NCBI GenBank assembly: GCA_019775845.1
Contig: JADQAV010000017.1
Span: forward strand, 496,001 to 560,000
DNA length: 64,000 nucleotides
Direction: 5' to 3'
From: Myrmaecium sp. VS I D KN 1
Taxonomy: Eukaryota; Ascomycota; Dothideomycetes; Valsariales; Valsariaceae
Below, piece by piece: positions 32,801-44,707 of this stretch; within the stretch, counting starts at the first letter, position 1; each line of letters opens with the position of its first letter. Below the pieces are notes generated by a model that was not told where the DNA came from, searched no databases, and worked only from the letters and a program-made list of their open reading frames with translations. The translations under genes were made by a program, and so were the position numbers.

Positions 32801-33181
32801 TGGAGCCTTTCGCGGTGGCGTCGCTTCATCATCGGATGAAGGTACGTCGAAGATCTCATCGGCCTTGTGCTTGTTGGTAGTGACTTTGGTCGGCCTGGCG
32901 GTGGCATCGACGGGTCCTGCGCTGCTGGGAGAATCAGGGTCTTGACTCTCCGCGCGTTGAGAGGATGCCTGCGCCGAGATCGCGCGACGTAGTTTCGGCA
33001 GCTGAGGTTTGTACCCATGCGACACCGGTTCGCGCGTTGTCGTCCATTCCGGCACGATCCTCCGAGGTTTCTCGGGCGAGGAGTCGATCTGCAGGTCGTA
33101 GAAGCTAGTGCGTTTTGGTTTGCCGTAAGTCGCGATCTTGCGCCGGCGCGGCGCGGCGCCTCCCATCGTGGAGAAGGCCAT
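29848..33181 (-). CDS. WAPL cohesin release factor
   Basis: Homologue of Wapl/Rad61/Wpl1, which with Pds5 opens cohesin rings and sets sister-chromatid cohesion. Minus-strand exons 33181-30275 and 30195-29848; 1084 residues. The N-terminal 600 residues are disordered and basic/Ser-rich; they start MAFSTMGGAAPRRRKIATYG and contain two copies of an acidic motif, DEIFDVPSSDDEATPPRK and DEVFDVPSSDDDATPPRR. The helical WAPL domain runs from about residue 600 (SIHELRAAGGSRRLADDVWA) to about 1050, including LATMCKDPAFVASMIDHGLD and LKCLDVFLHRMRSAGQ. The single intron near the 3' end keeps phase 0. The C-terminal tail is Ala- and Asp-rich. Length fits filamentous fungal members. Confidence 0.92.
32474..32860 (-). 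repeat. Duplicated acidic motif inside WAPL
   Basis: Two near-identical 18-residue segments, encoded at 32860-32806 and 32527-32474, share D-E-(I/V)-FDVPSSDD-(E/D)-ATPPR-(K/R) and are about 110 residues apart in the disordered N-terminus. Confidence 0.9.
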
Positions 33182-33720
33182 TGCCGGGGAATTGGGGGGT
33201 GGTCAAGCAGCTTCACGAGGCGTCGAGGTTGGTCATCGCAGGAAGAGCGCACGGGCGGAGAGGCGGGGGTGTGAGATGGAGAGGAAGCGGATCGGTCGTG
33301 TTGAGTAAAGGATGGTGAATGAGTGCGAAGTGGCTCCAGACGATTGTGGCGAAGACGATTCCAAGTACTTCAGAAGAGGTGGTGTCGAGAAGGTGAAGTT
33401 CAATGTTGACGGAGGTCAAAAGAAACAAGCATGAAGTATGGAGGGGACCGAAGCATGGGTGGATGCCTGAATCGGGCAAGTGAGCAAGCGGGCGTGGCGG
33501 GCAAGCAGGGATCCGGCCGGCCCCTCCCTGCCACGCCTGCCTGTCCACTCCGGGCCACTTCGGGCCAGCCAAGCAAGGGTCCATGTGGCATGTGGGATGG
33601 GTGGGCCATAGTCAGCCACAGATCTCAATCGTCTTGTAGCTAGGATTTCACAATACTATCACTACTACTACTCGACTGACTCTCCGCGCCTTATCGTCTG
33701 GTCTGTGAGTGAGTGAGGAG

Positions 33721-33771
<51 letters not shown>

Positions 33772-34091
33772 ATCAATCACTATCACACCAGCTGCTGTAT
33801 AACAGCACGCCCCCTCCCCTCTGCCTGCCTTTCTCCTCCTCAGCCGCTCTTCCCCACTCACATTTGTCTCTCTTGCCCTTGCTACCCTCTCTGTTTTCAT
33901 ATATTTCCCCACTTTTCACTTTTTTTTTTCTTCTCGTCAAAGAGCCTCGCATATAAAGAGACAATTTAAGTCAAAAGAAAGAGGAGGAAGACAAGAAAGA
34001 CAGGGTCAGCCCACTACCGAGGACTTATATCTCAATTTCAGCCTGACTAACTGTCCCTCAGCTCCAAGGAAGAAAACTTCAAAAGAACAAG
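33182..34091. other. Divergent promoter of WAPL and FUR1
   Basis: About 0.9 kb with no supported gene. It contains the TAC microsatellite at 33721-33771 and, closer to FUR1, a pyrimidine-rich tract (33820-33930). Confidence 0.5.
33721..33771 (+). repeat. (TAC)17 microsatellite
   Basis: Seventeen uninterrupted TAC units, about 320 nt upstream of the FUR1 start codon. It is non-coding on present evidence, although it keeps open frames on both strands. Confidence 0.97.
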
Positions 34092-35157
<1,066 letters not shown>

Positions 35158-35630
35158 GGAGAAGAGAAGAGAAAAGGAAGGGAAAACAAACTTATTCACA
35201 GTGAGACACGGAAACGGAAGGATATGGGCTTTATTGGATTGGATGTGACAAAAGAAAAAGAAAAGAAAACCGAGAGTAAAAAAAGAAAGGTCATGTTTCT
35301 TTCCTTTCTTTTCTTTTTTTGGAGTGATTGAATATCTGTTCACGGAGACACAATATTATATATACTACGCAATTTCGTGAGAAGATTTTGGTCTTTCCTT
35401 CGTTTCTTTTTGATTTTGTGATAGATATGAAGAAAGTTGACGACTTCCCATAGAATCAAAGATGAAAATGCCCAAGCCCATCCAGATGTGGTGGCTCCAT
35501 ATCAAAAACGCCCCAAAACGCCCTGTGATTTCCCCACCCCCAGGAGAATCAAAGCCACCTTTTCCCTTTTTGCGTCCGCGATCCCCATATCTGCCACACC
35601 ATGTCACACCCAGCCAACCAACCAACACCA
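35158..35630. other. Intergenic between convergent FUR1 and ELF1
   Basis: A-rich then mixed 3' flanks. No gene supported. Confidence 0.5.
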
Positions 35631-36459
35631 CTACTCCTCATCCGCATACTCGCCCTCCGCATCCGGATCGTCATCCACCACGAAGTCGTCCCCGCCCTCC
35701 TCGTTGTGATATGAGTCGTTCGGGTGGGCGGAGGAGGGAGCCGCGCCGGCGTGTGCACGGGACGAGGCGGCGTGGTGATGGTCCACGTCCCGGTAGGAGG
35801 AGCGGGCGGCCGTGCCGCCGGCGGCGTCGGCCGCCACCGCGTCGCACGCGTCGATCCAGTCCGCGTACACGTCTACGGGTGCGGAGAGGTCTGACGTCGG
35901 TATGCCACGGTTAGCAAGAAGGTACATTAAAGCTTGGGTGTGGAACTGGACGCGTTTCTCTTGCTGGGGAAGGGGCGCAATGCAGGGTAGATCGAGGTCT
36001 GACACGCCGCGACGAGGGAAGAGGAAGAAAAGAGGAGGGAGAGAGATCTTACAGTTGGTTCCGGTGGAGAAGTTCTGGCCGCAGACCTTGCACTGCAGCG
36101 AGCCCACCCCGAGCTTCTTCTCGATCTTGACCGTCACCGAGTTCTCATGGTTGCAGAACAGGCATTGAAATGTCGTCGGAAGCTTCTCCTTCTGCAGGGC
36201 GCGCAACGGTCGTCGTCAGTGAAACGTGTTCCTTTCTGGAAGTGATTCGAAAAGAGAGGAAGAAGATCTTTATCGCATTCGAGTCGCCCGCGGAGATTGG
36301 AGGGGAGACGTGTGAATCAGATATCGTGTCGTTGTCCTACCTTCTTCGGTCCTTGCGGTTTCTTCGCAGCCTTCTTGCGCTTGCCCTAGAAAAAAGCGAA
36401 TGTGAGCGATTCAATTCGATTCGATGCGATCAGGATGGTTGGGGAAATCGACTTACCAT
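35631..36459 (-). CDS. ELF1: Transcription elongation factor ELF1
   Basis: Small zinc-ribbon factor that travels with RNA polymerase II and helps it pass nucleosomes. Minus-strand exons 36459-36457, 36385-36341, 36191-36053 and 35890-35631; 148 residues. The first coding exon is just the ATG, followed by a consensus GTAAGT donor; exon 2 gives GKRKKAAKKPQGPKK. Exon 3 holds the zinc ribbon with Cys26, Cys29, Cys50 and Cys53 (CLFC and CKVC) and GQNFSTGTN. Exon 4 completes NYLSAPVDVYADWIDACDAV, then a His/Ser/Ala-rich segment and an acidic tail (EGGDDFVVDDDPDAEGEYAD). The acidic tail is longer than in yeast but usual in filamentous fungi. It shares an 885-nt divergent promoter with URC1. Confidence 0.93.
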
Positions 36460-37344
36460 CTTGCTGTGTCGCGCGTTCCGAGATTTAGAGAGAGGATGCG
36501 GGTGTGATGGACTCGACTGCAAGATGGCTGCTGGAAGCTCGGTAGGTATGTCGGCTGAACCTGCCGCCATTCACCGCCTTCGGATGTCCTTAGGTAATCA
36601 TACCGCTAAAGTTCCCTGACGTACTAGTATTTGACGGTTTTGCTGCCTGAGTACGTTAAGGCATCGCTGCACGAGGCCTCACGGCGGGCTCCGAAAGGTG
36701 GGGTTAGCCCGGCGATAACGAAGCGGGAGCTCTCCACTTCACCTTCTCCCCCGCGCTTCTGTGTTATCGCTGCCGCCGCCGCCGGGACTCCTGCCACTGA
36801 GCTTACATGATATCTCGTACCTTACCACCGCCGCCGCCGCCCGCTGCAACCTTAGCAGCCTCAGCGCATTCCCTGGGCGTGCGTGACCAATCGATAAGTC
36901 GGATATGTATGCCACATCCACACTGCACTGCATCCATCCATCGCTTTCCGATCTTCGACAGCTCCCCGGCGCGCCTCATGGACGAACTAGTTTGATTGAC
37001 ACGTCCACGTCTTCCCCCTTCCCAGCTGTTCGTTGTTCTTTCACCTCCTCCTCTTTCTCCCTCTCCTTTTCTTCCTCTTCCTCTTCTTCTTCTTCCGCCT
37101 CAGCACAGAGACCATCGTGATTGTCCGTCTGCTCGGTGTAACCCTCAGCCACTCCAGTCGTAGGTTACTAGTAGGCCTGCTAGCTATCTCTCTCGCACGA
37201 TCCGACTGCTTCCGCCACTTCTGCTTTGTTTATCTTCTGTCTTCTGCGCTGTCCCCCTCGCTACTTCTCCTCACTTGCCGCCCTATCGCTCTTCCACGCC
37301 GACGTGACACCAGGAACCTCGTTGATCGTTCCCCCCTTCACAAC
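36460..37344. other. Divergent promoter of ELF1 and URC1
   Basis: 885 nt with a CCAAT at about 36887-36891 and three HGATAR sites (36713-36718, 36764-36769, 36892-36897), about the number expected by chance. A strong polypyrimidine tract (37014-37100) ends in CAG and may mark a 5'-UTR intron acceptor for URC1. Confidence 0.5.
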
Positions 37345-39864
37345 ATGACCACAGAGGCGAAACAAGAGGTGTCAAAACTCCTCAACGAGATCCTCAGCGG
37401 CCTCAAGACTCTCCAGAAAGACAATGCCCAGCTCAACTCCGCCATAGATGCTATCAACGGCAGGGTGAACATGCTCGCTGGTGTTAAGGAGGTCCATGAT
37501 GTAGCGGCCGCTCAAGGCGCCACCTCCAATGGCACCGCAGCAACCACTTCGACCGCTCCTGAAGATGCCGAAGAGGCCAAGACCACTGAAACGGTGAAAG
37601 CCGTCAGTGAACAGTATGAGAAAGTGCCCTCGCCTACGCCATCGTCCCCGCCGCGCCGTCAAAGTGCCACATCGAAGATCATCTTGACCTCCTACCCCGG
37701 TCAAGCTGGCGTGGACCCCATCATCATGAACTGGGGCCACAAGGACCCGAACCAGCGTGGCCCCGTCGTCGTCTCCCGGCACTATAACACCATTCGTCGT
37801 CGGAACGGTACGTCTGAGGGCAAGCCATTCCACCAGAATCCCGACAGCAAGCTAACGCAGAAGAACCTCTTACGTGAAATCCAGCCATCGGCGCCCACGG
37901 CGGCTCCTACGCCATCTACCATGCCCTCGCCGTCGCCAGCAAGAACATCGACATCAACCACAAGCCCGACTTCACCAACACCGAGCCCGCCGCGAACATC
38001 GGCCCGTTCCCGCAATGGAGCGACCCGAAGAAGATCGTGGCCATGGATCCCTTGGGCCATCTGGCGCCCTGGTTGTACAAGGACTACATTAACAAGGAGA
38101 ATATTGACATCCGACCCACCATCGCCATTACCAAGGCGCACATGAAGCTGCCGGAGTTGGCGGAGAGCGTGCGGAGCGGGCGACTGGTGCCGGACGGCAA
38201 GATCTGCCTTAACGAGAGCGGCGAGCTCGCCGTTACGAAGTTCGCCGTCGAGCCGGTGTGGTACCTTCCTGGAGTTGCGGAGAGATTTGGCATCGGTAGG
38301 TTCTGTTTCTTTTTATTATCTCTTCTCTTCTTCCAGCCCACTTCGAATTTCCGGCCAGATGCGACGGGAAATCGAAGCAAATCTTGTAGTCTGTCAAAGG
38401 ATTCATGAGGGCCTCAGCTTGTCATAAATGCTCCCGGAGACATGATAAGCTGAGCGGATATCAGCACTTCGGGAACGATCGCCAGTTGTGGATATTATGC
38501 GGAGGAGAGGCTGGGGTTCTATTCGCATTCTTTGTCCGAGACAGGAAGTCTAACTTAACTGGCAGATGAGGGAACGTTGCGACGATCGCTCTTCGAAGTG
38601 ACGGGCGGCTCGTATCCGGAACTGATCACCCGGGGGGATATCAAGCTGTTCCTCCCTCCGATTGGCGGTCTTACCGTGTACTGCTTCGGCGATGTGGCGA
38701 AGATGTCGGATCCGAACGTGAAGCTAGCCCTCCGTGTCCACGACGAGTGCAACGGCAGTGATGTCTTCGGATCTGACATTTGCACATGTCGTCCCTACCT
38801 CATCTTTGGCATCGAAGAGGCCGTGAAGGAGGCGCAGAACGGTGGCAGCGGTGTCGTGATCTACTTTCGAAAGGAAGGTCGGGCGCTCGGAGAGGTCACG
38901 AAGTACCTCGTCTATAACGCAAGGTAAGCGTTGACAGGCTCCCTGTCGCAAACATGCGTATTGGACTGGACCGCTGCTGATGGTGGGCGGGCTCTCAGGA
39001 AACGCGGCACGGACAAGGCGTCGGAATATTTCAAGCGGACCGAGAACATCGCGGGCGTCAAGGATATGCGGTTCCAGGCGCTCATGCCAGACGTAAGTCT
39101 CCCGATGTACCGTTTCGACCGGCGGTCTCGTCCCTTCTTGTACCTGGCGATCGATGATTGATTTTGACTTTATCCCGTTTTCCGCCACCGCAGATCCTTC
39201 ACTGGTTAGGTATAACAAAGATCGACCGGATGTTGAGCATGTCGAAGTAAGTTCCGCCGAATGGAGGGAAGAGGCAAGAAATAAGGCGTTGGTGGAGAGG
39301 CGGCCCCCTCCATAAAGGTTATACTACAGGTACACATGCTGACGGGTTGCGCGTCGCCTGAAACAGCATGAAATACGACGCGATCGTGGAACAAGGCATC
39401 CCCATTCACGAGCGCGTACCGATTCCAGACGAGCTCATCCCCGAGGACAGCAGAGTGGAGATCGACGCGAAGATCCATGCCGGTTACTGTGAGTTTGCAT
39501 TCACCCTCCTCACCTTTTTAGCAACCTCAGCATTGGCCGAAAGCTGACTCTGTGCGATCTCCATCGCAACAACAGTCACGACCGGGAAAGTCCTCAGCAT
39601 GGAGGAATTGTCGCAAGTCCAAGGTCGGGCGTGGGATGACGTCGATGTGAGTTTTTGTGTTTCCCAATCCTTCCTTTTCCTGCGCGCCTTGCTCTTTTAT
39701 CTTGCTTTTCCTTCTCTTCTTTGTTTCTTTTGCTGCGTTCAACCAGTCGGCAGCCTTGTTTGTTTTCTCCTCATGGATGCACGCAATCCTGCACCTCCGC
39801 CCCCCGCTTCCCCCGCGCAGGCAACTGTTCCTTCTGACAATTGGGATTTCCACTGCAGCACTAG
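37345..39864 (+). CDS. URC1: URC1, GTP cyclohydrolase II-like uracil catabolism protein
   Basis: Key enzyme of the alternative (URC) route that lets fungi use uracil as nitrogen source; related to GTP cyclohydrolase II (RibA). Exons 37345-37807, 37885-38295, 38566-38923, 38999-39092, 39194-39246, 39367-39488, 39576-39646 and 39859-39864; 525 residues. The core begins KIILTSYPGQAGVDPIIMNW and has AIGAHGGSYAIYHALAVASK. In the RibA domain the zinc ligands Cys353, Cys364 and Cys366 keep the 11/2 spacing (DECNGSDVFGSDICTC), while GRALGE replaces the usual GRGIGL. The last coding exon is CAC TAG, giving the ending DDVDH. Residues 1-110 are an extra N-terminal part, helical (1-50, coiled-coil-like) then Pro/Ser-rich. 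Confidence 0.93.
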
Positions 39865-42800
39865 TCTCATCCGTCCGGAAAGGTAAGGCAGGGTAGGGTA
39901 GGGCATGCAGGGAGGAGACGACGGGATGAATGCATGGATGGGCGAGGGGGCGAAAGGGAGGGGAAGGATGCAGTGCCATGCAGTAAGCAGGCAAGGAGAT
40001 AGAGACGGACAAGGAAGATCGCATGTACCTTCGTACCTAGTGGCATGCCGCCTGCCTACCCTATACTAGGCAGTGGTCGAAATGAATGGATAAATGATCA
40101 ACATAGCTGAAGAAACATTGGATGAATATCTAAGTATCAGAACTATTGAGAGAGTACCTATCATTTTTATAAAGACGGGTGGAAAGAGCTCTACTTCGCT
40201 ATTTTAGTATGTTTTTCCATGGTATTTCTATCAATCGGCGTGAGACTTCTTCCTCTCCTACCCCTCCCCTTCACATGAAGGTCAATTGACTGGGGTCGAC
40301 GGGAGGAGGATGGGGATGCGGGGTTCGATGGTGGGGTAGTTCTCTCTTCATCTCTTCATTTATTCCTCGGTAGAAATGAAGTCCTCCAGGCAGCCAGCCT
40401 TGCGCCTAACGTGCTTCACCTCACCAACACTCACGTCTACAGCCTCCTCCTCCTTTTCTTTCCTTTCCTTTTATGTTCGACTGTCTTCTTCACACCGACA
40501 TCGAGCACGTCCGCAATCTGTCCTACAAATATATCTATCTATCCAGTTTGGCTTTCACCGCCCCTTCCATTTTATTTTCATCTCTCCTTGAGAATTAGAT
40601 CGCAATCGCGATCGGTTTCATTCTCTCTTCTTCGGAGGCTGGGTTCTTGGGGTTTGAATCATGAGGTCATGTCGTGGATGGTGGACTGGACCATAAAGAT
40701 TTATCGATTGATTTATCGATTGCTTTCTATTTACGTCTTTTCTCTCTATCACAACGATCTACCTTCGTACTTCAGGAAAACCAATTGAAGATATCCATAT
40801 GTAACGCGCGTTCTCTTTCTCTCTTTCCGGCCGTCCCTCGTTCACCGAGTCCATCTCTCACCGCGTTCCTCTCCCTCTCACCGCCATCGCCGCAAAAGAA
40901 GCACGAGAAAACCAAAAGGCGGCGGACGCGAACGCACGATCACAACTCCCACAAACAAAAAAAGGGGGGGCGGTGGCGGGTCAAAACCCGCACAGAACAC
41001 CGATGGGGAATACTAGATAGCAATCGATTCACAGATCCGTTGTCCGATCTCGCCGTAAATAGTAGTAGTGAAGGTCCAAGTTCGATATCCTTCCTTTGTT
41101 CCTTCCTTCCACCGACCTTCCATCCCATCCAGGTCCCAAACACACCGCAACCGCATCGGACCGCGGCGGAGGCTATGGAAGACGCGAGGAAGGGAGGGCA
41201 GTGAACGGACCTCCTTCCACCATGGCGACGACGATGGTGACCGCCTCAGGAAGAATGGGCTAACTAGCCTCAACGGATGCAAAATACCTCAACCCTCCTC
41301 TCTCACGGACGGCCGTTTTTTGTTTGACCGCTACTTCCCTGTTCCTGACCGCACATGCTTGAGATCGGGGAGGAATGCCGGATGGAGGTGGATGTGCCCT
41401 CGCGATGGCCATCGTGATCGGAGAATTGTAAACCGGTTGTGAAAGGGGGCGGGAAAAGGGGGGATGATGTTGAGGGTTGCGTTTTGCTGTCTGCTGTTGT
41501 TTGTTGTTTGCTGTTCGCAGATGCAGCTGCGACGTCATTGCAGAACGCTGCGACAGTACGTAACAACATATGTACATACACGCGCAAGCTTTTTAGCGTG
41601 GTATAAACACCTACTTTTGACTAAGCACATGGGGAAGAAAAGCAGCATCATAAACAAATAGGATGAAACCGATGGGATTTCGTTGGCTGTTGTTCGCTAT
41701 AGTTGTTGGCTTGGTTGATTGGTGGAATGGGGATGGGGGAACAGGGGAGGAGGTTCGTGTCCGCCGCCAATTCGCCAGCACGGCCGCAAAACTGCCTTGT
41801 CACTGTCTTGTCTGACTGACCTTCGAGTCTGTGCCTCCTCTCACTCAAGTCAGTCATTCACTCACTCACTCCTTTGCGTGCCAACCCATCCTTCCCCACC
41901 GCCCCTCGTTGGCCCAGGAACCACGAGACCGTCGAAGCGTCAGAGTGTCATGGTCGCTTGGTCCGATGTGCGGTGGTAAACGAGTGTCATTGCTCGATGT
42001 TCGGACGGTAATGCTTTGATCCATCCGGATCCATTGAATAGAAAGAGTGACCGTAAGTCCACTATTACGGCAAAGCGCTAGTCACCTTCTTTGAGGCCGG
42101 GTAAATGTAATGGCCGTGAAGACACACTCGCCCCTGTTCTTCCGACGGTTCCTCAGGTAAGGTAGAGGAAGGGCATAGGCCACTTCCCGCCAGCCCGCGC
42201 CCGTCCGTCCACCCGTCAGCCCGTCAGCCTTAGCCCGCGAGTTCGCGCCGAAGATACGGGACTGTGATGGTGGTGATGGTGGTGGGAAGGGTGTGAGAGC
42301 CCAGGGGAACAAGGTGTGGATGGTGGGAAACGACAGGAAAGCAGGAGAGGAACAGGACAAGGGGCATGAACAGAAGTGCAGGGGGAAAAGAAGGAGGAGG
42401 GTTGGATTCTGATTTCAAATGCCAGCAGCGTCCGCTCTAGAAGCAAACAGAGCGAGAGGAGGGGTCGCCATCTGTATCTTTTCTTCCAGGATCCTCACAA
42501 GGACCGTCGCAGGTATTTCGTCTGGCCGCAGGATGTTCCCTCCTTGTCCATGCGTGCCCTGGCCGGAAGACGGCAGATGCGACCTCATGTGAACACCAAG
42601 GAGGAGGCTGACAAGGGAGAGCGACAGAGATACCTTAACGATGCTGGGGATGAACAGAGAGACAGCCAGACAGGCTGCCAGTGGACCCGCTTTCCTCATT
42701 GACGGCGTGGTGCCCGGCAAAGGCGGGATAGGCCTTCCTTTGGTACTAGCTGGGAGGAGGAGCACCACTAAAGCCTGTGATGGCCGTGGTGGACCAACCC

Positions 42801-43184
42801 CCCGCAATCGGTTTGTATCAGAGTGCACCACAGGCACCACCTCACCGACAGGCATGTCAGAACGACGGCGCGTACAATAGAAGGCGAACAGCGAAGCTCT
42901 TGGGCCGCCGCACGTGTCAACCGCTTGAGAGTACCACACCCCCCCGGTCGTGGAGTATTGCGTATCGCGCATGAAGTGTCCAGGCCTTGATGAGCATCGA
43001 CTGACTCGACGCCGCCAGGTACATATGTATACCTGCAGTACCTGCCTCGACTCCTGCTCTTGCTTCCGACCTTCAGATATATTGCTCTCCCTGATCACCG
43101 CTGCCGTTCACATCGTCCAACACCAATCCATCTTTCCAACTTCCTCCACCGCTATCAGGCATCCACTCCACTGATCCATCTATC
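39865..43184. other. Gene-poor 3.3-kb region
   Basis: No convincing protein gene on either strand. It holds a small inverted repeat just after URC1 (arms CTGCCTA 40052-40058 and TAGGCAG 40067-40073), long CT-rich tracts (about 40440-40560 and 40800-40880) of the kind seen in fungal 5' leaders, and short (ACTC)n sequence near 41860. The longest frame (42415-43098, minus) lacks an initial ATG and any recognisable motif. A non-coding transcript or a long leader of the gene at 43185 is possible. Confidence 0.5.
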
Positions 43185-43663
43185 ATGGCGAATAAGTTCT
43201 ATATCACTCTTCCGTCACCCCAGCCGAACATGTCGAAAGGCGCCTGCCGCCGCTCTCCACTCACGCCCTCAACGGTATCTCCGCCCTGTCTCAGCGCCCA
43301 CACTTCCGCAAGGCAGGACACTGGTGGAGTCACGCCAAGGGCCACAGCCTTGCTCGCCAGAGTCGCCTCCCATCCTGGAACCCCAAGAAGAGGCACACCC
43401 TGCTCCAGTCCTCTACCTTCGCCTTCGCCGCGGTCTCCATTTGACAGCTTCCCGCACATGGAAAGTGGCCCACGGGACCACCCTGCTCACAACTTCCGTC
43501 GAACGCAGTCAGGTAAGCATTGACATTCAATCTTCCAGTAGTCCAGCATTAACCCGTGTACGCAGATGGTTACATCAGCTTCCCGGACTTCGAGAAGTTC
43601 TGTCAAGCTCAGATCGAGGACCCCCGACAGGAGCAGCCGAAGATGCCAACAGCAAAGACATGA
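43185..43663 (+). CDS. Small hypothetical protein (141 aa)
   Basis: Exons 43185-43512 and 43566-43663; 141 residues, start MANKFYITLPSPQPNM. The first 105 residues are Ser/Pro/Thr/Arg-rich and look disordered. After a 53-nt intron with good GTAAGC donor and CGCAG acceptor, the frame continues as DGYISFPDFEKFCQAQIEDP to a stop at 43661. This aromatic segment is the only part that looks selected; short fungal proteins with a terminal SFPDF-like element exist, but I cannot name the family. Two or three overlapping frames in exon 1 have similar composition, so the model is moderate. It stands alone between the gene-poor region and the eS1 gene. Confidence 0.55.
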
Positions 43664-44707
43664 GAGACTCGACGGACTTGCGGCAACATAAATCAGCAGT
43701 GAACACCCCTTTCTTCGAAAGGAGGTGAGAAGAAGAGTTGGCAACCTTGAGGCTGCGGAACTCATGAGGACACGTACGGAAACCGGATCGGTTGCATCCC
43801 TTGGATACCCGCAGCACCATATCCCGCTTCAACCGGATGACGTGGAGGGCTTCCCGCTTTCGATTGTTCGTTCTTCTATCTACATTCTCTCCCGCCGGAT
43901 TCCGGTGCATGGAAATGCTCTCGTCATTTCGGAGACCGCAAAACATTCACCTTGGCAGACGCGAATGTGCGCGCATGCACCTCTCATCGCAAAGGGACCT
44001 CCGGTTGGCGCTGCTATTCCGAAACGTCATCAAAGCGCAGCGGAAATCCTACCCGCATTTGCGCAAGGAGTTGGGAAGGTGGTCGGAGATATCTCTTGTT
44101 GATGTCGGGAACAACGATACCTCGTAGGCTTGGATCATAGCCGTTTAATCCTTAGACTTGGTTTAATTGTAGCATACGTTAGTAAATCAGCCTCATTCGT
44201 TCAGAACACCCGGTTGCATCATTGCCAGATACGTCAATCCCCATCAAGCACTGTGAAATGTAGGTAGGCCATAGGAATGTAGGATGTCATATATGACAAA
44301 GATACAGTAGCATGGGTGTTGCCGAGCTTGACCTGCCATGGGGTTGGGATGCGATTATTGCGCTTGTTGAGTAAGTTTGCATGCCAAATGCAGTTCGGCA
44401 ATGAGCGGACTGTTCCCATGATGTGCAGTCAAGTCTGAGCGGGATAAACAAATCCGTCTCACGCGAAGGGTAGAGTCTTGGGGCTTTGAGGTGGTTGGTT
44501 GACGCGCCAGTGGAGCCGTGGACGTCGGGATCGGGTGGTGAGTAAGTCGGCTAATAGTTTTTCCTTAGCCCACCAAGCGAGCACCCACTCGAAATCAAGA
44601 GATTTTGACACCCTCTCTCAACCGGAAGACGAACAACCCAGACGACCATCCCCCCGCCCCGGACAATCCCCCCTTGCGACGACAACAAGATATCCTAGGT
44701 CGCAAAC
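43664..44707. other. Upstream region of the eS1 gene
   Basis: No supported gene. Several open frames run through 43725-44127 on plus and 43487-43946 on minus, without motifs. The last 100 nt before 44708 are C/A-rich, as in ribosomal-protein leaders. Confidence 0.45.

Noticed and set aside
36700-36900. Three HGATAR sites in the ELF1/URC1 promoter as a nitrogen-control signal
   Set aside because: A similar number occurs upstream of FUR1, and about 2-3 sites per 0.9 kb on two strands are expected by chance, so this is no evidence of AreA control.
40321-40340. tRNA B-box-like GGTTCGA
   Set aside because: The following bases do not continue the box, and no matching A box or cloverleaf was found.
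42415-43098. 227-codon minus-strand frame in the gene-poor stretch
   Set aside because: No initial ATG, no recognisable domain, and composition like non-coding sequence.
43060-43728. 222-codon plus-strand frame overlapping the small gene
   Set aside because: It runs through the preferred intron and exon 2 of the 141-aa model in another frame and carries no motif.
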